Shown piece by piece: positions 29,189 to 38,984 of a stretch of DNA of 61,628 nt. The DNA lies in the NCBI GenBank assembly GCA_002422945.1, contig DITW01000069.1, positions 69,592 to 131,219 on the forward strand, in the 5' to 3' direction. Each line of letters begins with the position of its first letter. The first letter of the stretch is position 1. The DNA is from Sphingomonadales bacterium UBA6174. Its GTDB lineage: Bacteria > Pseudomonadota > Alphaproteobacteria > Sphingomonadales > Sphingomonadaceae. The position numbers and the translations under genes were made by a program. Below the pieces are notes generated by a model that had not been told where the DNA came from, made no database searches, and was given only the letters and a program-made list of their open reading frames with translations.

Positions 29189-29441
29189 GGCTGCGACCTG
29201 TCTGATAATCCTGATCCTGCGTGAAATGGTGACGCGACGCGTTGCGCTGTCGCGATATTATCTGGTCCTATCGTCTATCGGCCTGCTGGTCGATATGGAA
29301 ATATCGTCATCCCGGCGAGGTTTTTTCTAATTCCCAGATGTGTTGGCCTGCAACGGCGTGCTTGTTGCCATAATGGCGATGGGCCTTGACCTTTGCGGTT
29401 GATCGGGTGCCAATGCGCGGACGTGATGAAGGAGTGACGGG

Positions 29442-31805
29442 ATGGCGGACCATGTGCATGGCGCGAGGGCGGGCGGTTGCTGCGCTGCCAAGGCGAAGAG
29501 CGACAGTGGCGCGGCGTCTGTGCTTGATCCCGTTTGTGGCATGACGGTCGATCCGGCGACAACCCCGCATCACGCCGAACATGCGGGCATAGCCTATCAT
29601 TTTTGCAGCGCGGGCTGCCGCACGAAATTCATCTCCGATCCGCTGCGCTATCTCGCGCCGGTGGCGCAGGAACCGGTTGATGTGCCGCCCGGCACGATCT
29701 GGACTTGTCCGATGGATCCGGAAATCCGGCAGGATCATCCCGGCCCCTGTCCGATTTGCGGCATGGCGCTGGAACCTGAAATGGTTAGTGCGGACCAAAA
29801 GCCGAATGAAGAATTGATCGACATGAGCCGCCGTTTCTGGATCGGGCTTGTCCTCACCTTGCCGGTATTGGCGCTGGAGATGGGCGGGCATCTTTTCCCC
29901 ATTGTGCATCATATGATCGGGATGCGGCTTTCGATCCTCATCCAATGCCTATTGGCGACCCCGGTGGTGTTGTGGGCGGGCTGGCCGTTTTTCGAGAGGG
30001 GCGCACGCTCGATCATCACCCGGCGGTTCAATATGTTCACCCTGATCGCCTTGGGGACCGGGGTGGCGTGGATATACAGCATGATCGCGACCTTCGCGCC
30101 TGCCGCATTCCCTGCGGCCTTTCGTGGGCCGGATGGCAGCGTTGACGTCTATTTCGAAGCGGCGGCGGTGATCGTGGTGCTGGTGCTATTGGGACAGGTG
30201 CTGGAACTGCGGGCGCGGCATCGCACCTCTGGCGCGATCCGGGCGCTGTTGAACCTTGCACCGAAAATGGCGATCAGGATCAATGACAAGGGCGATGAGG
30301 CGGAGGTCGCGTTGGAACTTGTCGCGGTCGGCGATCGGCTGCGGGTGCGGCCCGGCGATCAGGTGCCGGTCGATGGCGTGGTGGAAGAGGGGCGCTCTTC
30401 GGTCAATGAGGCGATGGTAACGGGCGAGTCCATGCCGCTCACCAAAACGGTCGGCGATACGTTGATCGGCGGGACTCTCAATCAAAATGGCGCATTGGTG
30501 ATGCGCGCCAGCAAGGTCGGGCGCGATACCATGCTCGCGCATATCGTCCAGATGGTCGCGGATGCGCAACGGTCACGCGCGCCGATCCAGCGACTGGCGG
30601 ATCAGGTGGCGGGCTGGTTCACCCCGGCGGTGATGATGATTGCGCTGCTGGCCTTTGTCGGATGGGCAATCTGGGGACCGGAACCGCGCCTTGCCCATGG
30701 GCTGATTGCGGCGGTGACGGTGCTGATCATCGCCTGTCCCTGTGCGCTGGGGCTGGCGACGCCGATGTCGATCATGGTTGGCATCGGGCGCGGGGCAGGC
30801 TTGGGCGTGCTCATCAAAAATGCCGAGGCGCTGGAACGGATGGAGAAGGTCGATACGCTGGTATTCGACAAGACCGGGACGTTGACCGAGGGGCGGCCCT
30901 CGGTCACGCGCATCCTGTTGGGAGATGGTCAAGACGAGGACGAGATGCTCCGGTTGGCGGCGGGGGTAGAGCGCGCCTCGGAACATCCACTTGCCCGCGC
31001 GATTGTCGAGGCGGCACAGGCCCGGGGTATATCCCTGCCCGTTGTGTCGGATTTCGACTCTCCGACTGGCAAGGGCGTGGTCGGCACTGTTGAGGGCCGG
31101 GTCGTGATCTTGGGCAGTGCGCATTTTCTGGAAGAGCGCGGCATTGCGACCCATGATTGGCAAGACAAGGCGAATGGGCTGCGTCAGGATGGCGCGACCG
31201 CGATCTTGATGGCGGTGGATGGCAAGACGGTTGCGATCTTCGCTATTGCCGATCCGATCCGCGCGACGACGCCCGCCGCATTGGCGGCCTTGCGGGCGGA
31301 AGGTATCCGACTGGTGATGCTGACCGGCGATCATCGCGCGACGGCGTTGGCGGTGGCGCGGACATTGGGGATTGATGAGGTTGAGGCGGAAGTGCTGCCC
31401 GACCAGAAAAGCGCGGTGGTCAAGCGATTGCGCAGCGAAGGGCGGATCGTCGCGATGGCAGGCGATGGCGTGAATGACGCACCCGCGCTCGCCGCCGCCG
31501 ATGTCGGCATTGCGATGGGGGCAGGCACCGATGTCGCGATGGAAAGCGCGGGCATGACCCTGTTGCATGGCGATCTGAACGGTATTGCCCGCGCTCGCCA
31601 TCTCAGCCGGGCGACCATGGCCAATATCCGCCAGAACCTGTTTTTCGCCTTTGTCTATAATAGCGCGGGCGTGCCGGTGGCGGCGGGGTTGCTTTATCCG
31701 TTGTTCGGCCTGTTGTTGTCGCCGATCTTGGCGGCGGCGGCGATGTCTTTGTCATCCGTCAGCGTGGTGATGAACGCGCTACGCCTCAATCGCGTGCGTC
31801 TTTGA
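29442..31805 (+). CDS. Copper-transporting P1B-type ATPase with N-terminal YHS and HMBD domains
   Basis: Inner-membrane Cu+ exporter of 787 residues. Instead of the common GMTCxxC metal domain, the N-terminus has GGCC, a YHS domain (DPVCGMTVDP to residue 70) and a short heavy-metal-binding domain CPMDPEIRQDHPGPCPICGM. Then come the ATPase motifs: TGES, the membrane metal site C432-P-C434, phosphorylated D476 in DKTGTLTEG, SEHPLA, MLTGDH and GDGVNDAPAL. AAGGAG eight bases before the ATG supports the start. No CueR-like regulator or chaperone gene is adjacent, so control is not evident. Confidence 0.93.
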   Translation: MADHVHGARAGGCCAAKAKSDSGAASVLDPVCGMTVDPATTPHHAEHAGIAYHFCSAGCRTKFISDPLRYLAPVAQEPVDVPPGTIWTCPMDPEIRQDHPGPCPICGMALEPEMVSADQKPNEELIDMSRRFWIGLVLTLPVLALEMGGHLFPIVHHMIGMRLSILIQCLLATPVVLWAGWPFFERGARSIITRRFNMFTLIALGTGVAWIYSMIATFAPAAFPAAFRGPDGSVDVYFEAAAVIVVLVLLGQVLELRARHRTSGAIRALLNLAPKMAIRINDKGDEAEVALELVAVGDRLRVRPGDQVPVDGVVEEGRSSVNEAMVTGESMPLTKTVGDTLIGGTLNQNGALVMRASKVGRDTMLAHIVQMVADAQRSRAPIQRLADQVAGWFTPAVMMIALLAFVGWAIWGPEPRLAHGLIAAVTVLIIACPCALGLATPMSIMVGIGRGAGLGVLIKNAEALERMEKVDTLVFDKTGTLTEGRPSVTRILLGDGQDEDEMLRLAAGVERASEHPLARAIVEAAQARGISLPVVSDFDSPTGKGVVGTVEGRVVILGSAHFLEERGIATHDWQDKANGLRQDGATAILMAVDGKTVAIFAIADPIRATTPAALAALRAEGIRLVMLTGDHRATALAVARTLGIDEVEAEVLPDQKSAVVKRLRSEGRIVAMAGDGVNDAPALAAADVGIAMGAGTDVAMESAGMTLLHGDLNGIARARHLSRATMANIRQNLFFAFVYNSAGVPVAAGLLYPLFGLLLSPILAAAAMSLSSVSVVMNALRLNRVRL

Positions 31806-31910
31806 CGGCGGGTGATGCCACCCGCCACCACAAGTCGCAACAATACGTATATCATGCGTCGCTCTCGCTAGCGATGATAGCGGCACGCCACCCATCAAGG
31901 AGTGCTTGTG

Positions 31911-32231
31911 ATGATCCGCCGCATTACCCCGAAAGTTCCGCCCAATGCGCCCGAAGACAATGCCGAGCAACGGGATGTGGGACAGGCGCAGGACATTGCC
32001 GATCAAGCGTTGAACGCGGTGGATGAGGGCTATGAACTGAGCGAACATGGCGGACGCCCGAACCCGGCGCAGGTCATGCCCGATGATGTGCCGGACCTGA
32101 TCGACAGGATGAATGAGATGGTCAGCAGTGGCCGGATCGATATGGACGCTTTTGCTGGCGAGCCGATGCATGATGATGACGACGATGCGCTGGGCGACAC
32201 CGATGATGATAATGATGATTTGACCGATTAA
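31911..32231 (+). CDS. Small acidic protein, unknown function
   Basis: A 106-residue soluble protein. The N-terminal half (NAPEDNAEQRDVGQAQDIAD) and middle (PAQVMPDDVPDLIDRMNEMV) look like short amphipathic helices; the C-terminus is an extreme acidic tail (HDDDDDALGDTDDDNDDLTD). AAGGAG eight bases before the ATG at 31911 fixes the start. Its last four bases overlap the end of the convergent gene on the other strand. The family is not recognised. Confidence 0.72.
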   Translation: MIRRITPKVPPNAPEDNAEQRDVGQAQDIADQALNAVDEGYELSEHGGRPNPAQVMPDDVPDLIDRMNEMVSSGRIDMDAFAGEPMHDDDDDALGDTDDDNDDLTD

Positions 32232-32728
32232 TGTCGGTTTAAATGGTCGTTATGACCTTGTTCCCGGTTCCATTCTTCGCCCAACTTACGCTTTTTGCCT
32301 GAGGGGCGGCGCGGTCGGGTGGGATGCGTGCCTTGCAGATGGGGCCGATTGCGGGTTTGGTGCCAACGCTGGGGCCGACGATAGCGCAACAGCATGCCGC
32401 CGCTGAAAATCAACAGGCCAGTGCCGCCAGAGATGATCGCAAGCATAAGCACCGACTGTTCATATTCAACGAAATGCCCCGTGACATAATGGAGTTTCGA
32501 CATTTTGGCGTCGCATTCTGATTGCCGCGCCTCATTCATGGCCCTTTCGCTGGGGGTCAGGCTCATGCTGTTCATGGCCTCATTATTGCGCGTGCAAAGG
32601 GCGTGCAGTCGTTCGGCATCGACATAACCCGCGCGAATACGGTCGTCTTGAAACATCAAGGGTACGCTAAGGCAAAGCGCCAGCCACGTAATGAACCCCA
32701 AAAGGGTCAGGGTGTGGGTCTTGATCAT
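32228..32728 (-). CDS. Putative two-helix membrane protein
   Basis: A 166-residue frame beginning MIKTHTLTLLGFITWLALCL (first hydrophobic helix), followed by about 70 hydrophilic residues with two Cys, a second helix SVLMLAIISGGTGLLIFSGG and a very basic tail (RRPQRWHQTRNRP onward). The topology suggests a periplasmic loop between two helices. No clear ribosome binding site is visible, and it is convergent with the acidic protein gene, overlapping it by four bases. The function is unknown; it is moderately likely to be real. Confidence 0.52.
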   Translation of the reverse strand: MIKTHTLTLLGFITWLALCLSVPLMFQDDRIRAGYVDAERLHALCTRNNEAMNSMSLTPSERAMNEARQSECDAKMSKLHYVTGHFVEYEQSVLMLAIISGGTGLLIFSGGMLLRYRRPQRWHQTRNRPHLQGTHPTRPRRPSGKKRKLGEEWNREQGHNDHLNRH

Positions 32729-32965
32729 GTGGCGGCATCCAAAGACAAGAAAGGCCGGGCAAGGGCACAATTTAGGTTGTGGCAGACCTCATGTCCTGAT
32801 GCGGAAATATCGGCCTAGAAATGAGATAGATGCATCAATAGCAATCAACTGCTCAACACGACATGAAATATGCCACAGAAATGGGTTAAATTAAATATAA
32901 GTTTGTATCAGGTATATGTGATTGGCCGCACCTGTTGATCACCGCATATCCGGTGAAGTCGCGCT

Positions 32966-34198
32966 TTATTTCTGATGGCGGATGCGGGTTGTGGGTTGGG
33001 ACGCAGGGCGCAGGTGCCAACTCGACCGACGGCGCAACGACGGGGCGATGCGCGGGGGTGATGATTCCGGCAGTTCCGGCAGGCGCGACAGCGCGTTGGC
33101 ATGTTGCGGATCCGTCTTGTAATACTCATGGCGCTTACGCCACACCAATTGCATCAAGGGGCTGGCCATTGGCGGCGCGGCCTGATCGGCAAAGCTGCGT
33201 TGAATGGCATAAAGGACGTGGCGACAATCAGGGGATTGGCAGGCGCATTGCATCCACCAATCGGGATCGGCCTCGGTCGTAGAATAGTCGAGGGTGATTT
33301 CCTCGCCGGGATGGATGATGCGGAGCGCCCGCAACTTACGATGTGCGCCAAAGGCCGCATTGGGCGTGCAATGATGGTTGATGCGATCGAGCGGGGCAAT
33401 GGGATCGATCCAGACATCGGGACCAAGGCCGATATAATTCGGCCCATCTTCCGTGACCGCGCCAAAGACAGCTTTGCCGGAAAGCTGGCAGAGCAGGTCG
33501 CCGGGTTCGAAATGCTTGCCCGCGAACATGCCCTCTCCATGAATGCGGCTGTGGCCGATATAGATTTTGCGCGTTGCATCGACCCAGTCGCCGCGGCGCG
33601 GTTTGCCACGGAAGGCGAGCAGCGCCACGCTGCCGTGCAGAAATGCGTTGAGCGCGGGGTACAGCAGCAGTTCCGGATGCTGCCCCCGGTCCGCGAGGAT
33701 CGTCGTGATCGTGAGCGCGGTATACGCAAGGGTCCAGACGCACCATGGCGCGGGCTGTTCGCGTTCGGGTGTCAGATAGGTGGAGCGCAGGACAGGGAAG
33801 AACGCCGTCAGCGTCGTGACATTGCCCGCGACGACGAAACCTGCGGCATATGGCGTGATATCGCCATAGCCAAAGGCGATGGCGGCCCAGAGCACGGTCA
33901 GCCACACATCCGCCGAAAAGGCGATGGCCTCAATTCCGTCCACCGGCTCGGTCGCGCCGCGTCGCAGGCATAAAGCGGCGACGAGACAGCTGAAAACGGT
34001 GCAGGTGACGGGCAGTGCGAGGACATGCCAGCTTGCTCCGCTACCTGCCTCCAATAACACCATCAGCGCCGTGCCATAAGCGAACATGAACGAACTGGCC
34101 GCGTTGGGGCGAATGATGCGTTTCAGGAATAAGCGGGAGTATACAATCCAGCCTATCGCCTGAAGCATGGCCGCTATGAGGCCGAACGCTATAATCAC
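32966..34198 (-). CDS. Membrane-anchored SET-domain protein (putative lysine methyltransferase)
   Basis: A 410-residue protein with two parts. Residues 1-197 hold about six or seven hydrophobic helices. Residues 212-306 form a SET domain: HSRIHGEGMFAGKHFEPGDLL, the active-site segment RINHHCTPNA (272-281) and GEEITLDYST (298-307). It is followed by a post-SET zinc motif C318-x-C320-x4-C325 that would complete its site with C277. Post-SET motifs are typical of eukaryotic histone methyltransferases and some bacterial relatives. The C-terminus (about 330-410) is basic and disordered. The start is GTG 34198, supported by GGGAGA six bases upstream. The substrate is unknown; attachment to the membrane is unusual. 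Confidence 0.8.
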   Translation of the reverse strand: MIIAFGLIAAMLQAIGWIVYSRLFLKRIIRPNAASSFMFAYGTALMVLLEAGSGASWHVLALPVTCTVFSCLVAALCLRRGATEPVDGIEAIAFSADVWLTVLWAAIAFGYGDITPYAAGFVVAGNVTTLTAFFPVLRSTYLTPEREQPAPWCVWTLAYTALTITTILADRGQHPELLLYPALNAFLHGSVALLAFRGKPRRGDWVDATRKIYIGHSRIHGEGMFAGKHFEPGDLLCQLSGKAVFGAVTEDGPNYIGLGPDVWIDPIAPLDRINHHCTPNAAFGAHRKLRALRIIHPGEEITLDYSTTEADPDWWMQCACQSPDCRHVLYAIQRSFADQAAPPMASPLMQLVWRKRHEYYKTDPQHANALSRLPELPESSPPRIAPSLRRRSSWHLRPASQPTTRIRHQK

Positions 34199-34328
34199 AC
34201 GGTCTCCCTGATGATGGCTATTATTTAGCGTATCGCGAAATGTGCATCAACCGGCACAGCCGAACTAATTGAATGTAAAGCCCCTTATAATAAATAAATT
34301 TTTAACCGATTTTAATTAACATGGCCAT

Positions 34329-36650
34329 ATGGAAAATTTATGGCAGCATTTGCGCAATCCACACAAGGCACCTGTACGAGCTGAAAGCTTGTCGGCGGCA
34401 CGCAAGCTCATATCGACGATCATCATCTTGATGCTGATCGTCGGCGCGGCGTTGGTCGGGGTCGTGTTGTATTCGGCGCGGACAATGGATCGCAATACTG
34501 TCACCGCGCAGAGCGAGTTGATCGACAATTCATTGACGGCGCGGCTGACCCGATCGTTGAGCGAATTGCGCAGCGTCGCGTGGTGGGATGAGGCCGTTGT
34601 CAAAAGTGCAGGCCCGCAGATGGACCGTGATTGGCTCGATCTTGAAGTCGGCGTTTTCATGACAGAGTCCTTCCATCATGATCGCATCATGATCCTCGAT
34701 GAACATGAACAGCCGGTATACGGCTTTTCGGGCGAGGGGCCGACGGATGCGGCGGTGATGCGCAGGGACCTCGCCGCCATTCAGCCATTGGTGCAACAGG
34801 CGCGCGGGGGGGCGAATGCTTCACCCCGGATTCTCGATAAGGAATTGATCAGCGCGGCCATGGAAGATAGCGGCTTTTCCAACCGGCGCTATGGTCGCGC
34901 GGCGGCGGCGTTGCGGCGTATCGGCGATCAGGGCGAACTGGTCGCGATCATGGCGATCACGCCTTCGGTCGATATGAAATTGACGCCCGCGCGGCCACGG
35001 CTCCTCGTTTCGTTCATTACACTCAACGATGCCTATTGGGCGCAGGCTTCGCGCGAATTGATGCTGTCCGATCTCGGATTTGCCAAGACCAAGGATAAAA
35101 GAGGGGCGCGGCTCGCGCTCAAATCCGACGATGGCCATATGATTGGCAGTCTCGGTTGGACGCCGCGCCGTCCGGGGGTGCATCTGATCAACAAGGTGCT
35201 CCCCATTGTATTGCTGGGTCTGGCGTGCGCCATCCTGTTCTTTTCCGCCCTTGCGCGGCGATTGACGAAGACGACGCGCGCGCTGGAGGCGAGAGAGCAG
35301 TCCGCCCAGTTCATCGCGAACCATGACGTGCTCACCGAATTGCCCAATCGCCGGATGCTGGAATCCGAAATGCTGCGCCACGCCGAGAATCCGGCGCACG
35401 CACCGCGGCAATTGGTGGTTGCGTGCCTCGACATCGATCGTTTCAAGGATATCAACGATACGCTCGGCCATCCGGCGGGGGATCAGCTCATCTGCGCCGT
35501 TTCGGGCCGCTTGCGGGGCTTGCTCGGCGCGGACGATATGATCGCGCGGCTAGGCGGCGATGAGTTTGCGATTGTGCGTCCTTGCACACGGGAGGATGAC
35601 GCCGCGCAATTGTTGCAGCTCATCATGGATGGCGTGCGCGCGCCCTTTAAGATCAATGGCGCGATGATCGAAACGAGCGTCTCTGTCGGTCTGGTGCTGG
35701 CCGATGTGACCCGTGATTTTGACGATATCATGCGGGAAGTCGACATCGCCCTTTATGAGGCGAAGGGCAATGGTCGCGGTTGCGGGATTCATTTCCAGCC
35801 CGAAATGGCGACGAGGATCGAAAAGCGCCGGATGATCGAGGTCGATCTGCGCTACGCCATCGCCAATCGCGAACTGACGATGATGTATCAGCCCATCGTC
35901 GATGCGAGCTCCGGTCAGATCAGCGCGGTCGAGGCGCTTGTCCGCTGGACCAGCGCGCGCCACGGTCCGATTGGCCCGGATATTTTCATCCCGATTGCGG
36001 AAGATGCGGGTCTGATGGCCGATTTGGGGCGGTTGGTGATCGAACAGGCGATCAGCGACAGCCGCCGCTGGCCGAATATCACGACGGCCATCAATATCTC
36101 TGCCGCCCAGTTGCGCGCGACCTCCATTCTGGAGGATTTGATGGAGCCGACCCGCCGTTTCGGTGTCTCGCCGCGCCAGATCACTGTCGAAATCACGGAA
36201 TCCGTGCTGATGGGCAAGGATCAGCACACGATGCGGATTCTGGACACCCTCAAGCGGGAAGGCTTCACCCTTGCGCTCGATGATTTCGGCACGGGCTATT
36301 CGAGCCTGTCCTATTTGCGCGATTTCCCGTTCGACAAGCTCAAGATCGATCAAAGCTTCGTGCGCGATGTCGCGAGTTCGGAACGCGCTTTGGCCATTCT
36401 CCAGACCATTGCCAATTTCGGGATCGTGCTGAGCAAGGACGTGATTGCCGAAGGCGTCGAAACCGATGTCGAAATGCAGATCATGCAGGCGGCCGGTTGC
36501 ACCCATTTGCAGGGCTATCTGTTCTCCAAGCCGGTGTCGGCGGACCATATCGAAACCATGGCGGCACTGGGTCGGCTGGGCGCTGCCCGGGATAATAGCA
36601 AGGTCGCCAAGCGGATCATCACCAAAAAAGCACGCGAAGCTCGCCGCTAG
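34329..36650 (+). CDS. CHASE4-like sensor with GGDEF and EAL domains (c-di-GMP metabolism)
   Basis: A 773-residue inner-membrane protein. The N-terminal helix (about 27-50) and a second helix at about 291-310 enclose a periplasmic sensor region resembling CHASE4 (RSLSELRSVAWWDEAV). The GGDEF domain keeps the active site RLGGDEFAIV (residues 409-413), and the EAL domain keeps EAL at 535-537 plus NISAAQL, DDFGTGYSSL, KIDQSFV and AEGVET. Both synthase and phosphodiesterase activities are therefore possible. The AT-rich upstream region lacks a strong ribosome binding site. It may set the c-di-GMP level that a LapG-like protease and a large adhesin elsewhere in the window would respond to; this is inference. 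Confidence 0.92.
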   Translation: MENLWQHLRNPHKAPVRAESLSAARKLISTIIILMLIVGAALVGVVLYSARTMDRNTVTAQSELIDNSLTARLTRSLSELRSVAWWDEAVVKSAGPQMDRDWLDLEVGVFMTESFHHDRIMILDEHEQPVYGFSGEGPTDAAVMRRDLAAIQPLVQQARGGANASPRILDKELISAAMEDSGFSNRRYGRAAAALRRIGDQGELVAIMAITPSVDMKLTPARPRLLVSFITLNDAYWAQASRELMLSDLGFAKTKDKRGARLALKSDDGHMIGSLGWTPRRPGVHLINKVLPIVLLGLACAILFFSALARRLTKTTRALEAREQSAQFIANHDVLTELPNRRMLESEMLRHAENPAHAPRQLVVACLDIDRFKDINDTLGHPAGDQLICAVSGRLRGLLGADDMIARLGGDEFAIVRPCTREDDAAQLLQLIMDGVRAPFKINGAMIETSVSVGLVLADVTRDFDDIMREVDIALYEAKGNGRGCGIHFQPEMATRIEKRRMIEVDLRYAIANRELTMMYQPIVDASSGQISAVEALVRWTSARHGPIGPDIFIPIAEDAGLMADLGRLVIEQAISDSRRWPNITTAINISAAQLRATSILEDLMEPTRRFGVSPRQITVEITESVLMGKDQHTMRILDTLKREGFTLALDDFGTGYSSLSYLRDFPFDKLKIDQSFVRDVASSERALAILQTIANFGIVLSKDVIAEGVETDVEMQIMQAAGCTHLQGYLFSKPVSADHIETMAALGRLGAARDNSKVAKRIITKKAREARR

Positions 36651-36884
36651 GTCCTGACCCTAAAGTGCATGGACTGGCCACAAGGCTAGTCACCTTCCTT
36701 CAGGACATTGTTATTGTCGCCGGATAATATCGGCAGCGATATCGCTGGCGGCTGTCGCTTGTCTCCAGATGCGGCGCCCGATGGGGCGTCTGTCAGGGGG
36801 GCTTGGGCGGTGCGCTGTCTTTCGCTGCTGATATGGGCAGATTAGAACACGCGCAAATAGATAAATGATAGGAGCAGATATCAT

Positions 36885-38789
36885 ATGGCGACCTACGGCA
36901 TCAGAAGCTTCGGCCTGATTCTATTCGGTATTTCGGCCAGCATTGCACTGGCTGCCGTTGCAGCGCCCACTGGTGGCGAAGCCTCTGCCGATGCCTATCG
37001 CGATGCCAATGGCAATATCAGCGAAGCAACAAGAGCCAAGGGCGAGAATGTTTATAATGGCCTGTGCGTCGCCTGCCACCAGACCGGTGTGAACCGTGCG
37101 CCACAGCGCTTTATTCTGGAACAAACCGCACCGGAATCAATCTACCGCGCGCTCACGAAAGGCGTGATGCAGGAGCAGGCGGCGGGCTTGAGCGATGATG
37201 ATAAAAAGGCGGTTGCCGAATATCTGACCAGCCGCAAGCTCGGCAGTACCGCCACGGCCAAGCCGGTGATGTGCACAGGCAATGCCGCGCAATTTGATCG
37301 CGCCCAGCCTCCGGCCTTTACCGGTTGGGGACTGGATCGGGCGAATAGCCATATGATCCCGACGGCGGTCGCGGGCATCGATCGCGCCACTGCGCCCCGT
37401 CTCAAGCTCAAATGGGCGTTCGGTTTTCCCAATGCGCTGCGGTCACGATCCCAGCCCGCCATTGCGGGCGGCGCGCTTTATGTCGGCAGCCATGATGGCA
37501 CGGTTTATGCGCTCGATCTGGAAACCGGCTGCGCCCGCTGGAGCTTTTCCGCCGCCTCTGAAGTGCGGACGGCTATTATCGTCTCGCCATGGACTGCAGG
37601 CGATGCAAAGGCCGCGCCCTTGGCCTATTTCGGCGACCTGACCGGCGATGTCTACGCGGTTGATGCATTCACGGGCAAGCAGGTCTGGCGTATTCCCGCC
37701 GACGAACATTCGAGCGCCACGCTGACCGGCGCGCCGACCCTTTATGGCGATACATTGTTCGTGCCGGTGTCCTCTTTGGAAGAAGCCGCCGCGATGAACC
37801 CGGCCTATCCTTGCTGCACCTTCCGTGGCTCCATTCTTGGCCTCGATCCGCGTAACGGCAAGGTTAAATGGCAAACCTATCTGGTGGACCCGTCGCAGCA
37901 GCGCGGCGTGACAACCGCCGGGACCGAGCGGTTCGGCCCCTCTGGTGTACCGGTGTGGAACAGCCCGGCCGTCGATGTGAAGCGCAACCAGATTTATTTC
38001 ACCACCGGGGGCAATTATTCATCGCCCGTAACCGCCAATGGCGATGCGATTATCGCGATGGATGTGGCGACCGGCCGGATCAACTGGTCATATCAGGCGA
38101 TGGGCGGCGATGCGTGGAATGGCTCTTGCGAAGAGAAGGACAAGGCCAATTGTCCGGAAGAAGAAGGCCCCGATTATGATTTCGGCGCGGGCGCAGTGCT
38201 GGCGACGGGCAAGGATGGCCGCGACTATGTCGTGACCGGGCAAAAATCGGGCATTGCTTATGGCCTTGATGCGGAAACGGGCAAGTTGGTGTGGAAGCAT
38301 CAAATCGGTCGTGGCGGTGTTGTTGGCGGCATTCACTTTGGTCTTGCGGCGCATGATGGCATCGCCTTTGTGCCGGTGAGCGATGTGCCCGATGGCCGCG
38401 AACATGAAATGGCGGCGCATCCGGGGATTTTTGCGCTTGATGTCGCGACCGGTGCCTATGTCTGGCAGTCGCCTTCTGCGAATGTTTGCGGTGATCGCAA
38501 ATTCTGTCACCCCGGCTATTCCGGTGCGATCACCATCACGCCGGAATTGGTGCTGGCGGGCAGCAATGATGGCTATCTGCGGATTTTCGATGCAGCCAAT
38601 GGCCAGAACATCTGGGAAGACGATACCGGCAAGACCTATCCGACCGTCAATAATGTCGCGGCCCATGGCGGGTCGATGGGCGGCGGCATCGCGCCGATTG
38701 CCTATAATGGCCTGTTGATCATGGGTTCGGGCTATGGCTTTGCGGGCAAGATGCCCGGCAATGTGCTGCTGGTCTATTCGGTCAAATAA
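36885..38789 (+). CDS. Quinohemoprotein, polyvinyl-alcohol-dehydrogenase-like (N-terminal cytochrome c + PQQ propeller)
   Basis: Exported oxidase of 634 residues. A signal peptide (to about AVA, residue 26) is followed by a cytochrome c domain with heme site C61-VA-C64-H65, then repeated beta-propeller blades typical of PQQ enzymes (GGALYVGSHDGTVYALDLETG, PLAYFGDLTGDVYAVDAFTGK). Heme domain first and propeller second is the order of polyvinyl alcohol dehydrogenases from Sphingopyxis and Pseudomonas. PQQ would take two electrons from a secondary alcohol and pass them to the heme. AGGAG ten bases before the ATG supports the start. No PQQ synthesis genes or oxidised-PVA hydrolase are nearby, so the substrate is open. 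Confidence 0.85.
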   Translation: MATYGIRSFGLILFGISASIALAAVAAPTGGEASADAYRDANGNISEATRAKGENVYNGLCVACHQTGVNRAPQRFILEQTAPESIYRALTKGVMQEQAAGLSDDDKKAVAEYLTSRKLGSTATAKPVMCTGNAAQFDRAQPPAFTGWGLDRANSHMIPTAVAGIDRATAPRLKLKWAFGFPNALRSRSQPAIAGGALYVGSHDGTVYALDLETGCARWSFSAASEVRTAIIVSPWTAGDAKAAPLAYFGDLTGDVYAVDAFTGKQVWRIPADEHSSATLTGAPTLYGDTLFVPVSSLEEAAAMNPAYPCCTFRGSILGLDPRNGKVKWQTYLVDPSQQRGVTTAGTERFGPSGVPVWNSPAVDVKRNQIYFTTGGNYSSPVTANGDAIIAMDVATGRINWSYQAMGGDAWNGSCEEKDKANCPEEEGPDYDFGAGAVLATGKDGRDYVVTGQKSGIAYGLDAETGKLVWKHQIGRGGVVGGIHFGLAAHDGIAFVPVSDVPDGREHEMAAHPGIFALDVATGAYVWQSPSANVCGDRKFCHPGYSGAITITPELVLAGSNDGYLRIFDAANGQNIWEDDTGKTYPTVNNVAAHGGSMGGGIAPIAYNGLLIMGSGYGFAGKMPGNVLLVYSVK

Positions 38790-38809
38790 CTGGCTTGCAC
38801 CCTAAACAT

Positions 38810-38860
38810 CGCTGATGGAGGCGCGGGACGAAATGGCCCAACCGCCTCCATCAGCGACGC
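38810..38860 (+). terminator. Long hairpin after the PVA-dehydrogenase-like gene
   Basis: CGCTGATGGAGGCG (38810-38823) is perfectly complementary to CGCCTCCATCAGCG (38843-38856), a 14-bp stem with a 19-base loop, followed by ACGCATTTT. Confidence 0.7.
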
Positions 38861-38984
38861 ATTTTGAGATCTGCCCCGCCAATATGAGACGGCCACTATA
38901 CAAGTGGCGCACATAGGCCAATAACGTCATGTCTATAGCAAACCGAACGCATGTCGGCATTCGGTTTGATCTCTTTGGCCTGGA

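Noticed and set aside
36885..38789. Calling the N-heme quinoprotein a true polyvinyl alcohol dehydrogenase (pvaA)
   Set aside because: The architecture fits, but the partner oxidised-PVA hydrolase and other PVA genes are absent from the neighbourhood, so only PVA-dehydrogenase-like is justified.
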